Positions 10,602 to 20,205 of a stretch of DNA of 64,000 nucleotides are shown here, in pieces. Origin of the DNA: Heliocidaris erythrogramma (Eukaryota > Echinodermata > Echinoidea > Camarodonta > Echinometridae); the NCBI GenBank assembly GCA_025617745.1, contig CM046869.1, forward strand, positions 14,899,168-14,963,167. Direction: 5' to 3'. Below the pieces are notes generated by a model. The model did no database searches. It saw only the letters and a list, made by a program, of their open reading frames with translations, and was not told the DNA's origin. The first letter of the stretch is position 1. The number at the start of each line of letters is the position of its first letter. Position numbers and translations under genes: made by a program.

Positions 10602-11921
10602 TGAAAAATGGATTGTTTCAAAATGTATTTTATTGTTTTAGAGACTACCATGGGTGTGGAAATCCTACAAAAAAATTAAGAAATTATAGTTTTGTACTGG
10701 AGAGATATACTTTTTATTTTCCCTGAGCTAAAATGGGTAAATACATTGTTAATCTGTTGTCTACGGAAACCAGATGGTGCCTGTAATAAACCTAGATGGA
10801 ATGAGAGAATTCAGTAGTCCATGGGTTAAGCATTTTTCCCCCCATGGAAGATATGCCAAATTAAAAAATTAAGCTAAAAAAAAAGTAAACAGCTAGGCTA
10901 ATCAATTGACACTTGTATTACATTCATGACAATTATTGGTAAATATAATGGTACAGAATTATCTATGGGAGGAAAAAAACCTGATATCTATTATGAAATC
11001 TTATTTTGATCCTGCTGTTAGCAACTCTTTTAATAATATCTGTAATTTGTTTTTTTATATTATATTTCAAGTAGTTACATTTGAATGTTAAGACATTTAT
11101 TTTCACTAAATAAAACTGAAAGTTCTTCTTTTCTAGGAACCAATGATGAAGGTTAATACATGTACTCTTTCAAAAATTGTGAAACCTTCATGTTGCAGTT
11201 AGATGGATGATATACACTCAGTAACGTCTTACCATTCTTCGATAATTTAGTGATAGACTGAAATGAAATTTAAGCAAGACTTCATCATGAATATTTTGAT
11301 TACCAGTATTCCTTGTACACATTTTAATGACATAACTATGATGCACAGAAAACCAACCATTAGGGGGTTCCAATTTTTTTCAATATTTATAGGCATATGT
11401 GCAATGGGTTTTCTTTATTCTTTGTCAGAACAGCAACATCACTTGTCCACACCGTGTAAATGATGTTGTTAGGACAAGTTCAATCATAGCAATATTCCAA
11501 AATCATGGTAAGAATTGCAAACGCAGATATGATTAAGTGGGGAACTAGATTTTAAAACCAACAAGCCGTTGGATATAGTACATATTCTAATCTTACAAAC
11601 TTAAGATAATTTTAATGATCATTGTAGTGCATAAAGGAAATGTTTAATTACGTGGCCATTTTTGCCTCTCTGGAACTAACTTTTCACAATTTAGTACCAA
11701 TGCCATCTTGTTTCTTTTTTCTTGATCTTCTGATGACCCTGAACTTACATGAGAATATAATCTGAAAGATGATAGGGGATTTTCCCTTTCATCAGGATTA
11801 TCAAAATAGTCTCAGTGACAACTTTATCTTAGAGTCAGTCAAGAAAAAAGTACTTGTAGACTTCTTCTTGACCTAATTTTGATTGTTTTGTACATTCCAC
11901 ACCCTTCCAAACCAGCATAAG
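10602..11921. other. Intron, no recognisable element
   Basis: AT-rich non-coding DNA. A strong splice-acceptor-like tract, AGTTCTTCTTTTCTAG, ends at 11136 and is followed by a possible 15-nt in-frame microexon (11137-11151, EPMMK) with a weak GTTAAT donor. I do not annotate that as coding. Confidence 0.4.
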
Positions 11922-11966
11922 CAAGGAGGTACTAGGCAAGCTTGCCTAGTACCTCCTTGGCATAAG
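11915..11966. repeat. Perfect 38-bp palindrome flanked by 7-bp direct repeats
   Basis: 11922-11959 is a perfect inverted repeat with no spacer. The left arm is CAAGGAGGTACTAGGCAAG and the right arm its exact complement. The heptamer GCATAAG lies immediately outside on both sides (11915-11921, 11960-11966), as expected of a target-site duplication around a tiny insertion. Confidence 0.9.
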
Positions 11967-13150
11967 TATGCATGTAGATTACCTACTGTGGATACCCACT
12001 TTCATTCCTCTCAGCACCAAAGATCTCTCTCAGCAGGATTACAAAGCACAGCAACTGCTTTAAACTACTTGAAGTTTGAGAAAATGCCTTGTTTGGTTGA
12101 TCCCATCATTACTGTTCTCACCCCCCAAATATCTGTTATTTTCTGATTGGATTATTTACCCCAATCAGTAATTACAAGAATATTTTCATCATCATGGTCT
12201 AGGGTAAGGTGTCAAAGTACCTCATGAGTGGTTGGGTGTCTTGTTATAGGTTTTAATTATTGAGGTAGATAGTTATGAAAAAGAACATTTGAGAACTACT
12301 TGTCTGTTACTAGTGCAAACAATGTCGTGACTTGGCAAATAGCAGAGGGTTCAAGTTATGTATCTGCAAGAAATTGAGGGGTTTACTTTGATAACAAAAG
12401 TTTATTTATTTGCTTTTTGGAGCTTTATCAAAAAGTGGTTGTTTTCTTGAGAATTACAAAGAATATGTATGGTCTACCACTTTCATAATTAAATTTGGGA
12501 GGCTCTCTCATGCTCTACCATAACCCTGATATGTGGTTAACCCAAGTATAAAACACTTTCACCTTTTAAAAAAAAACTGCAAGGGAGAGTCAAGTGTGAC
12601 GATTTTGCTCTTGTTCCTTTGTATTATGATCTATTCTTTTATGCAAAATGTCATATTGACATTAGGAAAACCTATCTAAATCTGAATTCAAGATTGTTTC
12701 TAACATCTTTCACTGGTAATGAAGATGAAATAGCAGTTGGAAGAAAATAACTTGCAGTTTAAGCCATGGGAATTAAAGATGCAACCTACATTGTAAACAC
12801 CTGTGTGCACTTTCACTTTTTCCGCTTTTTGAACCAATTATTTGTAGTTGCTTTCCATGTGAAATATCTTATAATTAGTTACATTTCCCTGTTATAAGTT
12901 TTCATTCTTGATTTCTGTCATTGGTATGTATGATAAATCGTTACAGAATCCATGGCTTTAAACTCTAATCTCCCCACCTCTATCTCTCTTTCTCCTGGAC
13001 CTCCCTATATATATTACATAATTCATTTTTGTTTTCATTTCCATTTTGCATTATTTCTCATACATCTTTTTTTTCTTTTTGTTTCCTACATAATTTCCTA
13101 TTCTTTCACTCGCTCTCACTTCCTCCCTCTCTGAACATATTACCTGAAAG
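11967..13150. other. Intron, pyrimidine-rich toward the acceptor
   Basis: No gene was recognised. 12970-13135 is strongly pyrimidine-rich and leads into the splice acceptor at 13149-13150. The 60-codon frame in that tract is composition-driven. Confidence 0.5.
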
Positions 13151-13276
13151 GATCGAATGTCCATACTAGAAACGGGTTTCCCTGGAGTTCCTGATGGTCT
13201 TATTGAATACCTCCAGAATAACGATGACAATGAGGTTGTGGTCTTTCTTCTTGAGCAGCTCAGGGATCAATATCCA
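13151..13276 (+). CDS. Collagen gene exon: non-collagenous linker before the helix
   Basis: 126 nt, 42 codons. The acceptor AG is at 13149-13150 behind a long pyrimidine tract, and the donor GTAAGT begins at 13277; phase 0 on both sides. The product starts DRMSILETGFPGVPDGLIEY, continues LQNNDDNEVVVFLLEQLRDQ and ends YP. It combines a short GFPGVPDG segment with an amphipathic, acidic stretch likely to be helical. It lies directly upstream of the first Gly-X-Y exon in matching phase, so the spliced junction would read ...QYP-IMKGLRGPP. I infer a non-collagenous segment at the N-terminal edge of the major triple helix, where chain registration or N-propeptide processing occurs in fibrillar collagens. 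I do not recognise a named domain. No ATG-initiated frame spans it, so length-filtered ATG gene finders would miss it. Confidence 0.6.
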
Positions 13277-13364
13277 GTAAGTGATGACGATTAAAACATG
13301 TCTTGTCTACCCAGGATAGCCTCATTAGTACTAAATACTCTTCTCTCTGAGGGCCGTGCATTCA

Positions 13365-13870
13365 TATTATTACCCCGGCTTTGCTTACAAAAAAGTACTG
13401 TGATAATACCATGGCAATACCGTAGTAAAAATACCATGGTAATACTATGAGTACCATGGTAAATTGGGACCATGCTACCACGGTCATTTCATGGTACTGT
13501 ATTACCATGAAAATACCATGCCATTACCGCGGTAAAATTTTGTGATACCACTGTAGTACCGTGGTATTGTCCCAATTTACCGCGGTCATTTCATGGTACT
13601 TCATTACTGTGAAAATACCATGTAATTAACAGGGTAAAACTATGATGATACCATGGTACTACCGTGGTAGTACAGCCCCAATTTACCGTGGTCATTTCAT
13701 GATACTGTATTACCATTAAAAAAAAAAAGCCATTACCGGGGTAAAACTAATGATACCACATTGTGGTACTACCGTGTTAGTACCATGGTATCCAATTTAC
13801 TACGGTACTCATGGCATGGTACATACACGGTAATAATGCGAAATGACGATGGTAGTACGGTCCAAATTTA
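13365..13870. repeat. Palindrome-rich tandem array (units about 106-114 bp)
   Basis: At least three degenerate units are marked by CCCAATTTAC at 13571, 13677 and 13791 (the last as TCCAATTTAC). Each is built from self-complementary words such as ACCATGGT, CCGCGG and TACCGTGGTA. A reverse-orientation start (AAATTGGGACC at 13461-13471) suggests a larger inverted structure. Confidence 0.75.
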
Positions 13871-14394
13871 CCCGCGGTACTTGTACCACAGTAATTGCAC
13901 GGTATATGATATACCACGCTGTACGCCGGGGTATCATGTTGTGTAGCGCCATCTTGTGTCCTCCTGAAGTACAACCGTACTGCAGAGCAATCGTGGCACC
14001 ACAGCTGCCGCGCTGGTGTACGCTATCCCTAGTCCCTACCGCGCTAGCACAGTTCGTTTTACAGGATTACACTCGCGTATGCTGCTACAATGTAGCTTCA
14101 AAGCTCGCTAGCTGCTACTCTTTAATACTAACTAGTTAGAGCTGGCTTGTGACGATAGCGTACCGTACAGGTTTATTGTATGTATTCTAGATGTGCGGTA
14201 ACCATCGCGACCGGGATTACGTGTATTATTTTCAATGTTGCATGCTTTATGAGATCTTTTCACAAGAAGAGCATTGGAATGTTAATAAAGCATACCAAAA
14301 ATAATTTCACACTTTCTGGTAACCCAGGGTACAACCCTGAAAAATAAATAACTAATTGCCGGATTTTCATTTAATACCCCAGGATACCATTTAT

Positions 14395-14545
14395 GTCATC
14401 ATATGTGCATCACGGTAATATCGAGACTTTACCATGGTGGTAGTATGGACCAATGAGACCATGGTACTTACCTAGTAATAGTGAGAAATGACCACGGTCT
14501 AGTACAGTCAAAATTTTCTGTGGTACTTCTGCATTCTTTTCTATG
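14395..14545. repeat. Inverted relative of the palindrome-rich array
   Basis: In reverse complement, 14440-14530 matches the 13365-13870 unit (GACCGTGGTCATTTC block, then CCATGGTCTCATTGG). The 850 bp between array and inverted copy contains no recognisable coding sequence, so the whole 13365-14545 region could be one transposon with long repetitive termini. Confidence 0.5.
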
Positions 14546-14589
14546 GTATTTAGCACAGCTACTGCAGCACTCGGTGCAGTCAAGGGATA

Positions 14590-14712
14590 AGTCCTACCAT
14601 GTACCCACTTACTACACTTGAGTCGAGTGTGGCAAGTGTGGCAAATGTGGATAAATTTCTTGCCAAATAATGCTAATAATACAATATTTATAAAGCGCAT
14701 AATAAACATTCA
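14590..14712 (-). repeat. Partial SINE-like segment
   Basis: The segment contains ACTTGAGTCGAGTGTGGCAA, GGATAAATTTCTTGCC and AATACAATATTTATAAAGCG. It resembles the body and tail of the adjacent tRNA-derived SINE family, without a tRNA head. Confidence 0.45.
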
Positions 14713-14861
14713 CTTCTCTATGCACTGTACATACAAAAGTAAAACATAATATCTACTACCAAGAAAATACAAATACATGTTAAATACTACAATTTAACAC
14801 TTAGATACAATTTGTGATACTTAAGAAAGGCGGTAAAGGTGGGTTTTAAGTACAGATTTGA

Positions 14862-15212
14862 AATTAATAATATTCCGCTTTTATATAGCGCGTAATACAT
14901 CTGCGATGTCTCTAAGCGCTTTACACATATATTATTACCCCGGTCATCAGATTCTGGCTTGCCCGCACACAATGTATGCACATTCTCCACTCCCAGGAGA
15001 GTATTCCAGCAATGGGCTGTGGTGCTCACATTGCTAAGCAAACAACATTAACTTTCGCATCTTACTGGGTACCCATTTAACACCTGGGTGGAGAGTGGCA
15101 AATGTAGATTAACGTCTTGCCAAAGGACACTAGTGCTGCGGTGGGATTCGAACCCTGGACCTCGTGGTTCACAGTCCGGGGACTTATCCGCTGATCCACA
15201 GCACCTCTACAA
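14862..15212 (-). repeat. tRNA-derived SINE (minus strand)
   Basis: On the minus strand, the head at about 15210-15140 has an A-box-like TGGATCAGCGG (15188-15198) and a B box GGTTCGAATCC (15144-15154), the internal RNA polymerase III promoter of tRNA genes. A conserved body follows (CTTTGGCAAGACGTTAATCT, CACTCTCCACCCAGG). The tail GCGCTATATAAAAGCGGAAT ends in ATTATT near 14862. The antisense frame across it is not a gene. Confidence 0.85.
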
Positions 15213-15589
15213 TATAGCAAAAGTGGTTGCCTGTTGGGTGTATAGTGGGAGATTGTTCCAAAGATTTGGTCCAGCAACTGTGAAAGATCTGCCCCCATAG
15301 TATGATGTGTTAGTTTTTGACACATGGAGTAGTGCTTGGTTGCTTGTTACGGGTTGGGTGATATTTTGTGATCAAATCAGTCAGGTATGGTGGAGTAGAA
15401 CCATCTGCTAGGCCCCGCCCCTAGCTACGCAGGGCTTTGTTCTTTGGATGTTTGCAGTGACATGATCTCTGTAAAAGAATTCTGTACAAGTTCCTTTGTA
15501 ATTGTTGTGTGCTATGCTCGTGCTCGCGCTGTCTCAAATTGTTCTAAGATCAGATAATTGCTTTTTATCAATTTTATTGTTTTTTGTAA

Positions 15590-17165
15590 AGAACAAGTTA
15601 GTTATAGTGGAGAGAAACGATGACTTTCAAACAACGGCGCAGTTTTACATGAAATTGATAAGTGCCAAATTCTGTAACACATTTAAAAGCCAAAAAGAAA
15701 AGAAACTTAATAGCTTTTTAACCAGAAAGAAATGTACTTGTGTCGAGATTATGAAACAAGCGGGTGATTTAGAAGGACACAGAGAGAGAAAAAAAATTCA
15801 ATAATCGTCTCGTCATAAGGTGACTTAATCCTTGTTTTTTGAAAGGGGTGAATTCTATACCTCTTTATTATGGCGAAAAGAAAAGACATTTAGCATTTAG
15901 AAACCAGTAGATTGTATACATTTTTTAAAAGGTACAATGAACTAGTGCAGGGTAAATCCAGAGTGGATTTGGCACTATATAAGTTACATTTATTATTATT
16001 ATTATTATTATTAAAAAGATTTCTTCATCATGAAGCTGTTTAAACCCAGCATTGTTTAATCTGGTAAAGAGCGAACGGAAAAGAAATTTGGCTTTCAAAA
16101 CAAAATTAAGAAGAACTTTCAAAATTATGATACAGGTGTGTGATTTAGAAGGAGAGAAAGAGAATTGGCAGGGCGTTGATTTTACAAAAAGCAGTTAATT
16201 ATTCCTTTTTTCAAAGCTTTAGTTAACTATAGCGGAGCAAAGATGCAGTTTACATGTATCTTCATCCCACTGTTTAACAAAATGATGATAAGTGGCCAAT
16301 TCTGTAACTCTTTTACCAGCCGGAAAGAAAATGAAGTTGGCTTTTTAACCAGAAAGAAAGGGCCTGTGTAAAGATTATGAAACAAGTGCCTGATTTGTTT
16401 AAAACTCGAGTTAACTAGAGTGGAGAGAAACAATGACTTTCAAGCTAATAAGATGCAGTTTATCCTCATCCCGCTGTTTTACATGAGGATAATAAGCGGC
16501 CAATTCTGTAAATAGTTTAATAGCTGAAAAGAAAGAAAGTTAGCTTTTGAACCAGAAGGAAAGAGAAGATTATGATACAGGCGCTTGATCTAGAAGGAGA
16601 GAGAGAAAAATCAATAATCGTGTGTTAATTCTTAATTTTCAAAATGCGGCAAATTTTATAGCTCTTTGACGAAACGAAAAGTAAAAAAGTAACTTTTTTG
16701 TTGGTTAAGAGTAGTCTTTATAAAAAAAAAAAACTGAACTAAGAACATTAGAAATTATGATACAGGTGTGTGATTTAGAAGGAGAGAGAGAGAGAATTGT
16801 CAGGGCATTCCTTTTACAAAAAACAGTTATCATTATCATTTTTCAAAGCTCTAGTTAACTAGAGCGGAGCAAAGATGCAGTTTATCTTCATCCAGCTGTT
16901 TAACATGATGATGATAATCGGCCAATTCTGTAACTCTTGTAACAACTGAAAAGAAAAGAAAGTTAGCTTTTTAACCAGAAAGAAAAGAACCTGTGTCAAG
17001 ATTATAAAACAAGTGCCTGATTTAGAAGGACGTAGAGAGAGAGAAAAAAAAAATCAATTATCGTCCCGTCATGAGGTGAATTGTTCTTTGAAAGGGGCGA
17101 ATTCTATATCGCTTTAACAAAAAGAAAAGAAATTTAGCTTATAGAAACCAATAGATTGTATGCAT
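15590..17165. repeat. Degenerate long-unit tandem array (about four units)
   Basis: The following blocks recur in order: GTTAACTAGAG(T/C)GGAG (15600 variant, 16221, 16409, 16854); GGCCAATTCTGTAA (15665 variant, 16294, 16498, 16919); TTTTTAACCAGAAAGAAA (15715, 16341, 16969); and GATTTAGAAGGA-GAGAGA (15766, 16141, 16769, 17019). Units are 190-450 bp and irregular through deletions. The 100-codon frame at 15502-15804 lies within this repeat and has no recognisable domain. An (ATT)n tract lies at 15989-16012. Confidence 0.7.
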
Positions 17166-18042
17166 CCTTACTATAATTTGGCTAATGTGTGTCTGTCCTT
17201 CCGTTTGTTTGACGGCGCTTTTCCCTGTGATTTTCCACTCAATCGAGGTGGGTTTTTTTTTAAACGTGGTTAAATTGTTCCCAGATTGTCATGAGGGGGG
17301 TTGTTTTTTACAATTCGTAACTTTCTTTGTCAGGCTCCGAGTAAAGCTTCGAAGTTCCCAGTCCTTTCGATTTCTTTCGGGTCAGCGAAATTACATGGGC
17401 ATAAATTCACCTATGGTACGCTTCCACCATGTATTTGGGCTTAATAAGCCGCCTAAGGCTATGCTGATGAATGAACCGTCGCGTCGCGTGTAGATCTACA
17501 CTTGGCCTTCAGTCAGTGTGTTTCCGTCCAGTGAGTACATGGCATGGTTGTACATGTAACATTAGATTTAATCTGAAAATTGTCAGAAATTGCCGGCGCT
17601 AATGCACATTCCGTCTGAATCTAGAACTACAAGTACAACTAGCACCTGAATTTCAGTCACATCGGACATCGGGAAAGGCTCTATTTCGGCTTCGATGTTG
17701 ACGTCGTCGATCTGACTCTCAATCTAGATTCGTCTTCGCAGTGTATCTATAACATACAAATTCATAGTGCTTTGTTTTCACACAACATGCCATCTCATAT
17801 ATTCTGATGCTATCTGTACACTGTGTCTTGCCTTCAAATGACATGTTTACAATTTGTTTGACATGTGTTTTAGAACACTCTGTTGTATATATATATTGTG
17901 AGGAAATAACATATACAACAGCTTTGGCAACTCTCATGGAAATATATACAATGCGAAAGGAAATGAGAGAATAATGGTTGCGTAACTTAAATCAAAGTTC
18001 CCCAGAGCTGTCCTCCCTTTTTGAAATTTTTTGTAAAGGCTG
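17166..18042. other. Intron, no recognisable gene
   Basis: A 102-codon frame (17185-17493, +) is open but shows no domain, no low-order repeat and no splice context that I recognise. It is most likely chance or a transposon remnant. Confidence 0.4.
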
Positions 18043-18048
18043 AAAAAA
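18043..18048 (-). terminator. RNA polymerase III terminator of the tRNA gene
   Basis: Six T residues on the minus strand begin one base after the acceptor stem of the tRNA at 18050-18120, the normal Pol III stop. Confidence 0.8.
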
Positions 18049-18049
18049 T

Positions 18050-18120
18050 GTCTCCGCCGGGAATCGAACCCAGGTCGTTGGCTTAGAACGCCAATGCCTT
18101 AACCACTAGACCACGGAGAC
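18050..18120 (-). tRNA. tRNA-Arg (anticodon UCU), antisense in collagen intron
   Basis: A complete cloverleaf is seen on the minus strand. The acceptor stem GTCTCCG/CGGAGAC has seven pairs. The D stem GTCT pairs with AGGC (one G-T pair). The anticodon stem TTGGC/GCCAA carries loop GTTCTAA with anticodon TCT, reading AGA (Arg). The variable loop is 4 nt, and the T stem CTGGG/CCCGG has loop TTCGATT. The A box (TGGTCTAGTGG) and B box (GGTTCGATTCC) are intact, the discriminator base is A, and a T6 terminator follows. At 71 nt it is slightly short. Its D-arm sequence looks more like tRNA-Asp/Glu types than a standard Arg-UCU, so it could be the preserved head of a SINE family, but no SINE body follows it. 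Confidence 0.75.
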
Positions 18121-18226
18121 GGGTCAGTGGTTTCGGCGACACCAGATTCAATTGACCGACAGATTGACAAATCTTCAACCTTATTATTTAATTCCGTTGT
18201 CGGGGGCAGGTGAGTTTGAACAAAGG

Positions 18227-18228
<2 letters not shown>

Positions 18229-18257
<29 letters not shown>
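18229..18257. repeat. (AT)n microsatellite
   Basis: About 14 uninterrupted AT units just upstream of the 33-bp minisatellite. Confidence 0.95.
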
Positions 18258-18264
<7 letters not shown>

Positions 18265-18360
18265 GTTTATTAAAAATATAGACATGAATATAACAGAGTA
18301 AAAATGGTTTATCGCTTAAACAACCAATTCAGTGCATGTATAACAGACGTACAGATTCCG

Positions 18361-18634
18361 TGGAGACAGGTCCGCTGGAAAGCAAACCTTGAAAGCTTGG
18401 AGGTTCGCTAGAAAGTGAACCTTGGAAGCGGAGAGGTATGCTAGAAAGCTAGCCGTGGAGGCAGAGAGGTTCACTAAAAAGCGAACAGGGAGGGCAGAGA
18501 GATTTGCTAGAAAGCGAACCATGGAGACAGAGAGGTTTGCTAGAAAGCAAACCTTGGAAGCTTGGAGGTTCACTAGAAAGCGAACCTGGGAAGCTGGGAG
18601 GTTCGCTAAAAAGTCAACCTTGAAAGGCAGAGAG
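18361..18634. repeat. 33-bp minisatellite, eight units, open in a frame on each strand
   Basis: The marker GGTTCGCT/GGTTCACT recurs exactly every 33 bp, at 18369, 18402, 18435, 18468, 18501, 18534, 18567 and 18600. The plus frame (18422-18688) reads an 11-residue repeat of the type RFARKRTMEAE. The minus frame (18316-18573) reads VRFLANLSASK-type units. Because 33 is a multiple of three, openness on both strands is expected of a repeat lacking stops and does not by itself indicate a gene. There is no splice-site or start context that I can defend. Confidence 0.9.
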
Positions 18635-19107
18635 ATTAAGTTTTTGAATGTTTACTTTATTTCAAAAGTATTTGTTCAAGTTCTTTGAAACTGGGCATCA
18701 TTCTTGGTAGGGATTGTCTTCATGTCACCCTCTTTCAAATGAATACCCAAATCTTACATTTTCATCACATTAAAGGTCACCTACTGACAGTTTAACTTGG
18801 TTAGGATTTTGGTAAAATTCAGTATCGTCTCTCCATACATTACATGTATGTATATGTAATATGTACTTTCTTCCTATGTGTTACTACGTCGGAAAGTACA
18901 TTTCTTTTCTATATCTACCTCAAGGTGGTATAAAAGACGACAAATTAGTGAAAAAAACAATGAGAAGCAAATGTTTGCACATTTTGGTCAGAGCTGAGCA
19001 CTACTTCTTATAGCTAGCTGTTTAATAAGCATCAACATAATCAGTAATTTTCTGTCAATACAGATACAATACAAAATACAGAAGGCATTACATGATACAA
19101 AATTATT
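18635..19107. other. Intron, no recognisable element
   Basis: AT-rich non-coding sequence between the minisatellite and the tyrosine recombinase remnant. Confidence 0.5.
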
Positions 19108-20205
19108 TCAAATGCCTAGAGACTGTGAGGGAAGGAGATTGGATTTGGGATCTGATTTTATGTACGAATCACGTGCCTTTTATGTCTTCCATCTGCCGTG
19201 TTGAGAAATTAGAAAAGGAGGAACGTGATTGTTACTGGCTGAGGAAGCTCCACCAGACCTAAGGCTATGGAGTCCAAACTTGGAAATATCTGGAACCAAT
19301 GGTTTGAGTGCGTCTAGAAGTATTTCCCGCGTTCTGGTATAACTAAGCCCATGTTTGGTAGGAATCAAGCCGAGCTTTGAGTGTGTAAGCGTATGAATTA
19401 CAGGGAGTGGGGAGTGGGACGGGTCACCCAATGCTGCAAAATATCGCTCTGCTACAGCGACGGGGCAGGTTTGTTTAAATGTCCTGGCGATTGTAACATC
19501 TCTGCCCTGACGAAATTGGTCTGTTTTTGAGGTAACCAGATGTACAACAAGTTTATCGGAATAAAAGTTGCAATCTTTTCTCCTGAGCTTACTGATATCG
19601 TCGTATCTTAAAAATCCCGCGTAGGCAACAAAGCAAATGAAGAGGAGACGGAGATCCGCTAGAGAAGCGTTAGCTTGGCCGTGAGATAAAAGGAGCTTGT
19701 AAAGGATGTCTGGAATAATGGGCTCTTTGCGCCTGACGGGGGAAGCGTAAAGGCGGTTGTACCCTTGAACTGCACATTTCACCATAAGGTTGTCGGTTGG
19801 GGAATGCGTGCCCATCAAGCTATGGGCCCATTTTACGGCAGCAATAGTGGCATCTGCAGCGCTCTTGGCTCCGCTAGTGTTGGATAGATGCGAGACATAA
19901 AGGCAAGGGTGTAACGGTTGGACAGGAAATATGCTAACTTCTTGTGCTTTGGATTGGGCCCACTGGACCCATCTCTTCCATGAAGCCTGGTATTTTGAGA
20001 CGGTGGATGGTGCCTTGGATGAGAGAAGTAAACTAGGTAGTGAGTCAACTGCTAGAGTGCGAAGGGAAGGATCGGTGAGGGACTCCTGCATGGACCTCCA
20101 TGTTTCTGTAAAGTAGCTCAAATGAGCAAAAGAAATGACCAACTTCAATAGATAATCATTGAAGGCTTTATCCAATTCAAATAAATCTTCATTAGATATA
20201 AACAA
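19108..20205 (-). pseudogene. Tyrosine recombinase (DIRS/Crypton-type) interrupted by one stop
   Basis: A 341-codon frame (20205 to 19183, stop TAA 19182-19180) has the fold of a transposon tyrosine recombinase. The core-binding domain lies at about residues 60-160 (APSTVSKYQASWKRWVQWAQ...). The catalytic domain has Arg I at about residue 200 (AYAGFLRYDDISKLRRKD), a Lys-bearing beta-strand region (TSKTDQFRQGRD), the H-x-x-R box at 313-316 (LHSLRSGGA) and the H/W box at 336-339 (HGRW). The stop falls two residues past HGRWKT-type sequence. Directly beyond it, in the same frame, come KARDSYI, which supplies the catalytic Tyr, and a short tail ending in a natural stop at 19108-19110. There is no in-frame ATG near the 5' edge: the frame opens at a TTG with a TGA three codons beyond NVFIN, and the first Met is residue 39. 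An acceptor-like CTACTTTACAG precedes that Met by about ten bases. These enzymes excise and integrate DIRS-like or Crypton elements; no flanking RT domain is visible. It is opposite in strand to the host gene, within its 8-kb intron. Confidence 0.85.

Noticed and set aside
18361-18634. CRISPR-like regular repeats
   Set aside because: The repeats are contiguous 33-bp units without spacers, in a eukaryotic intron: a minisatellite.
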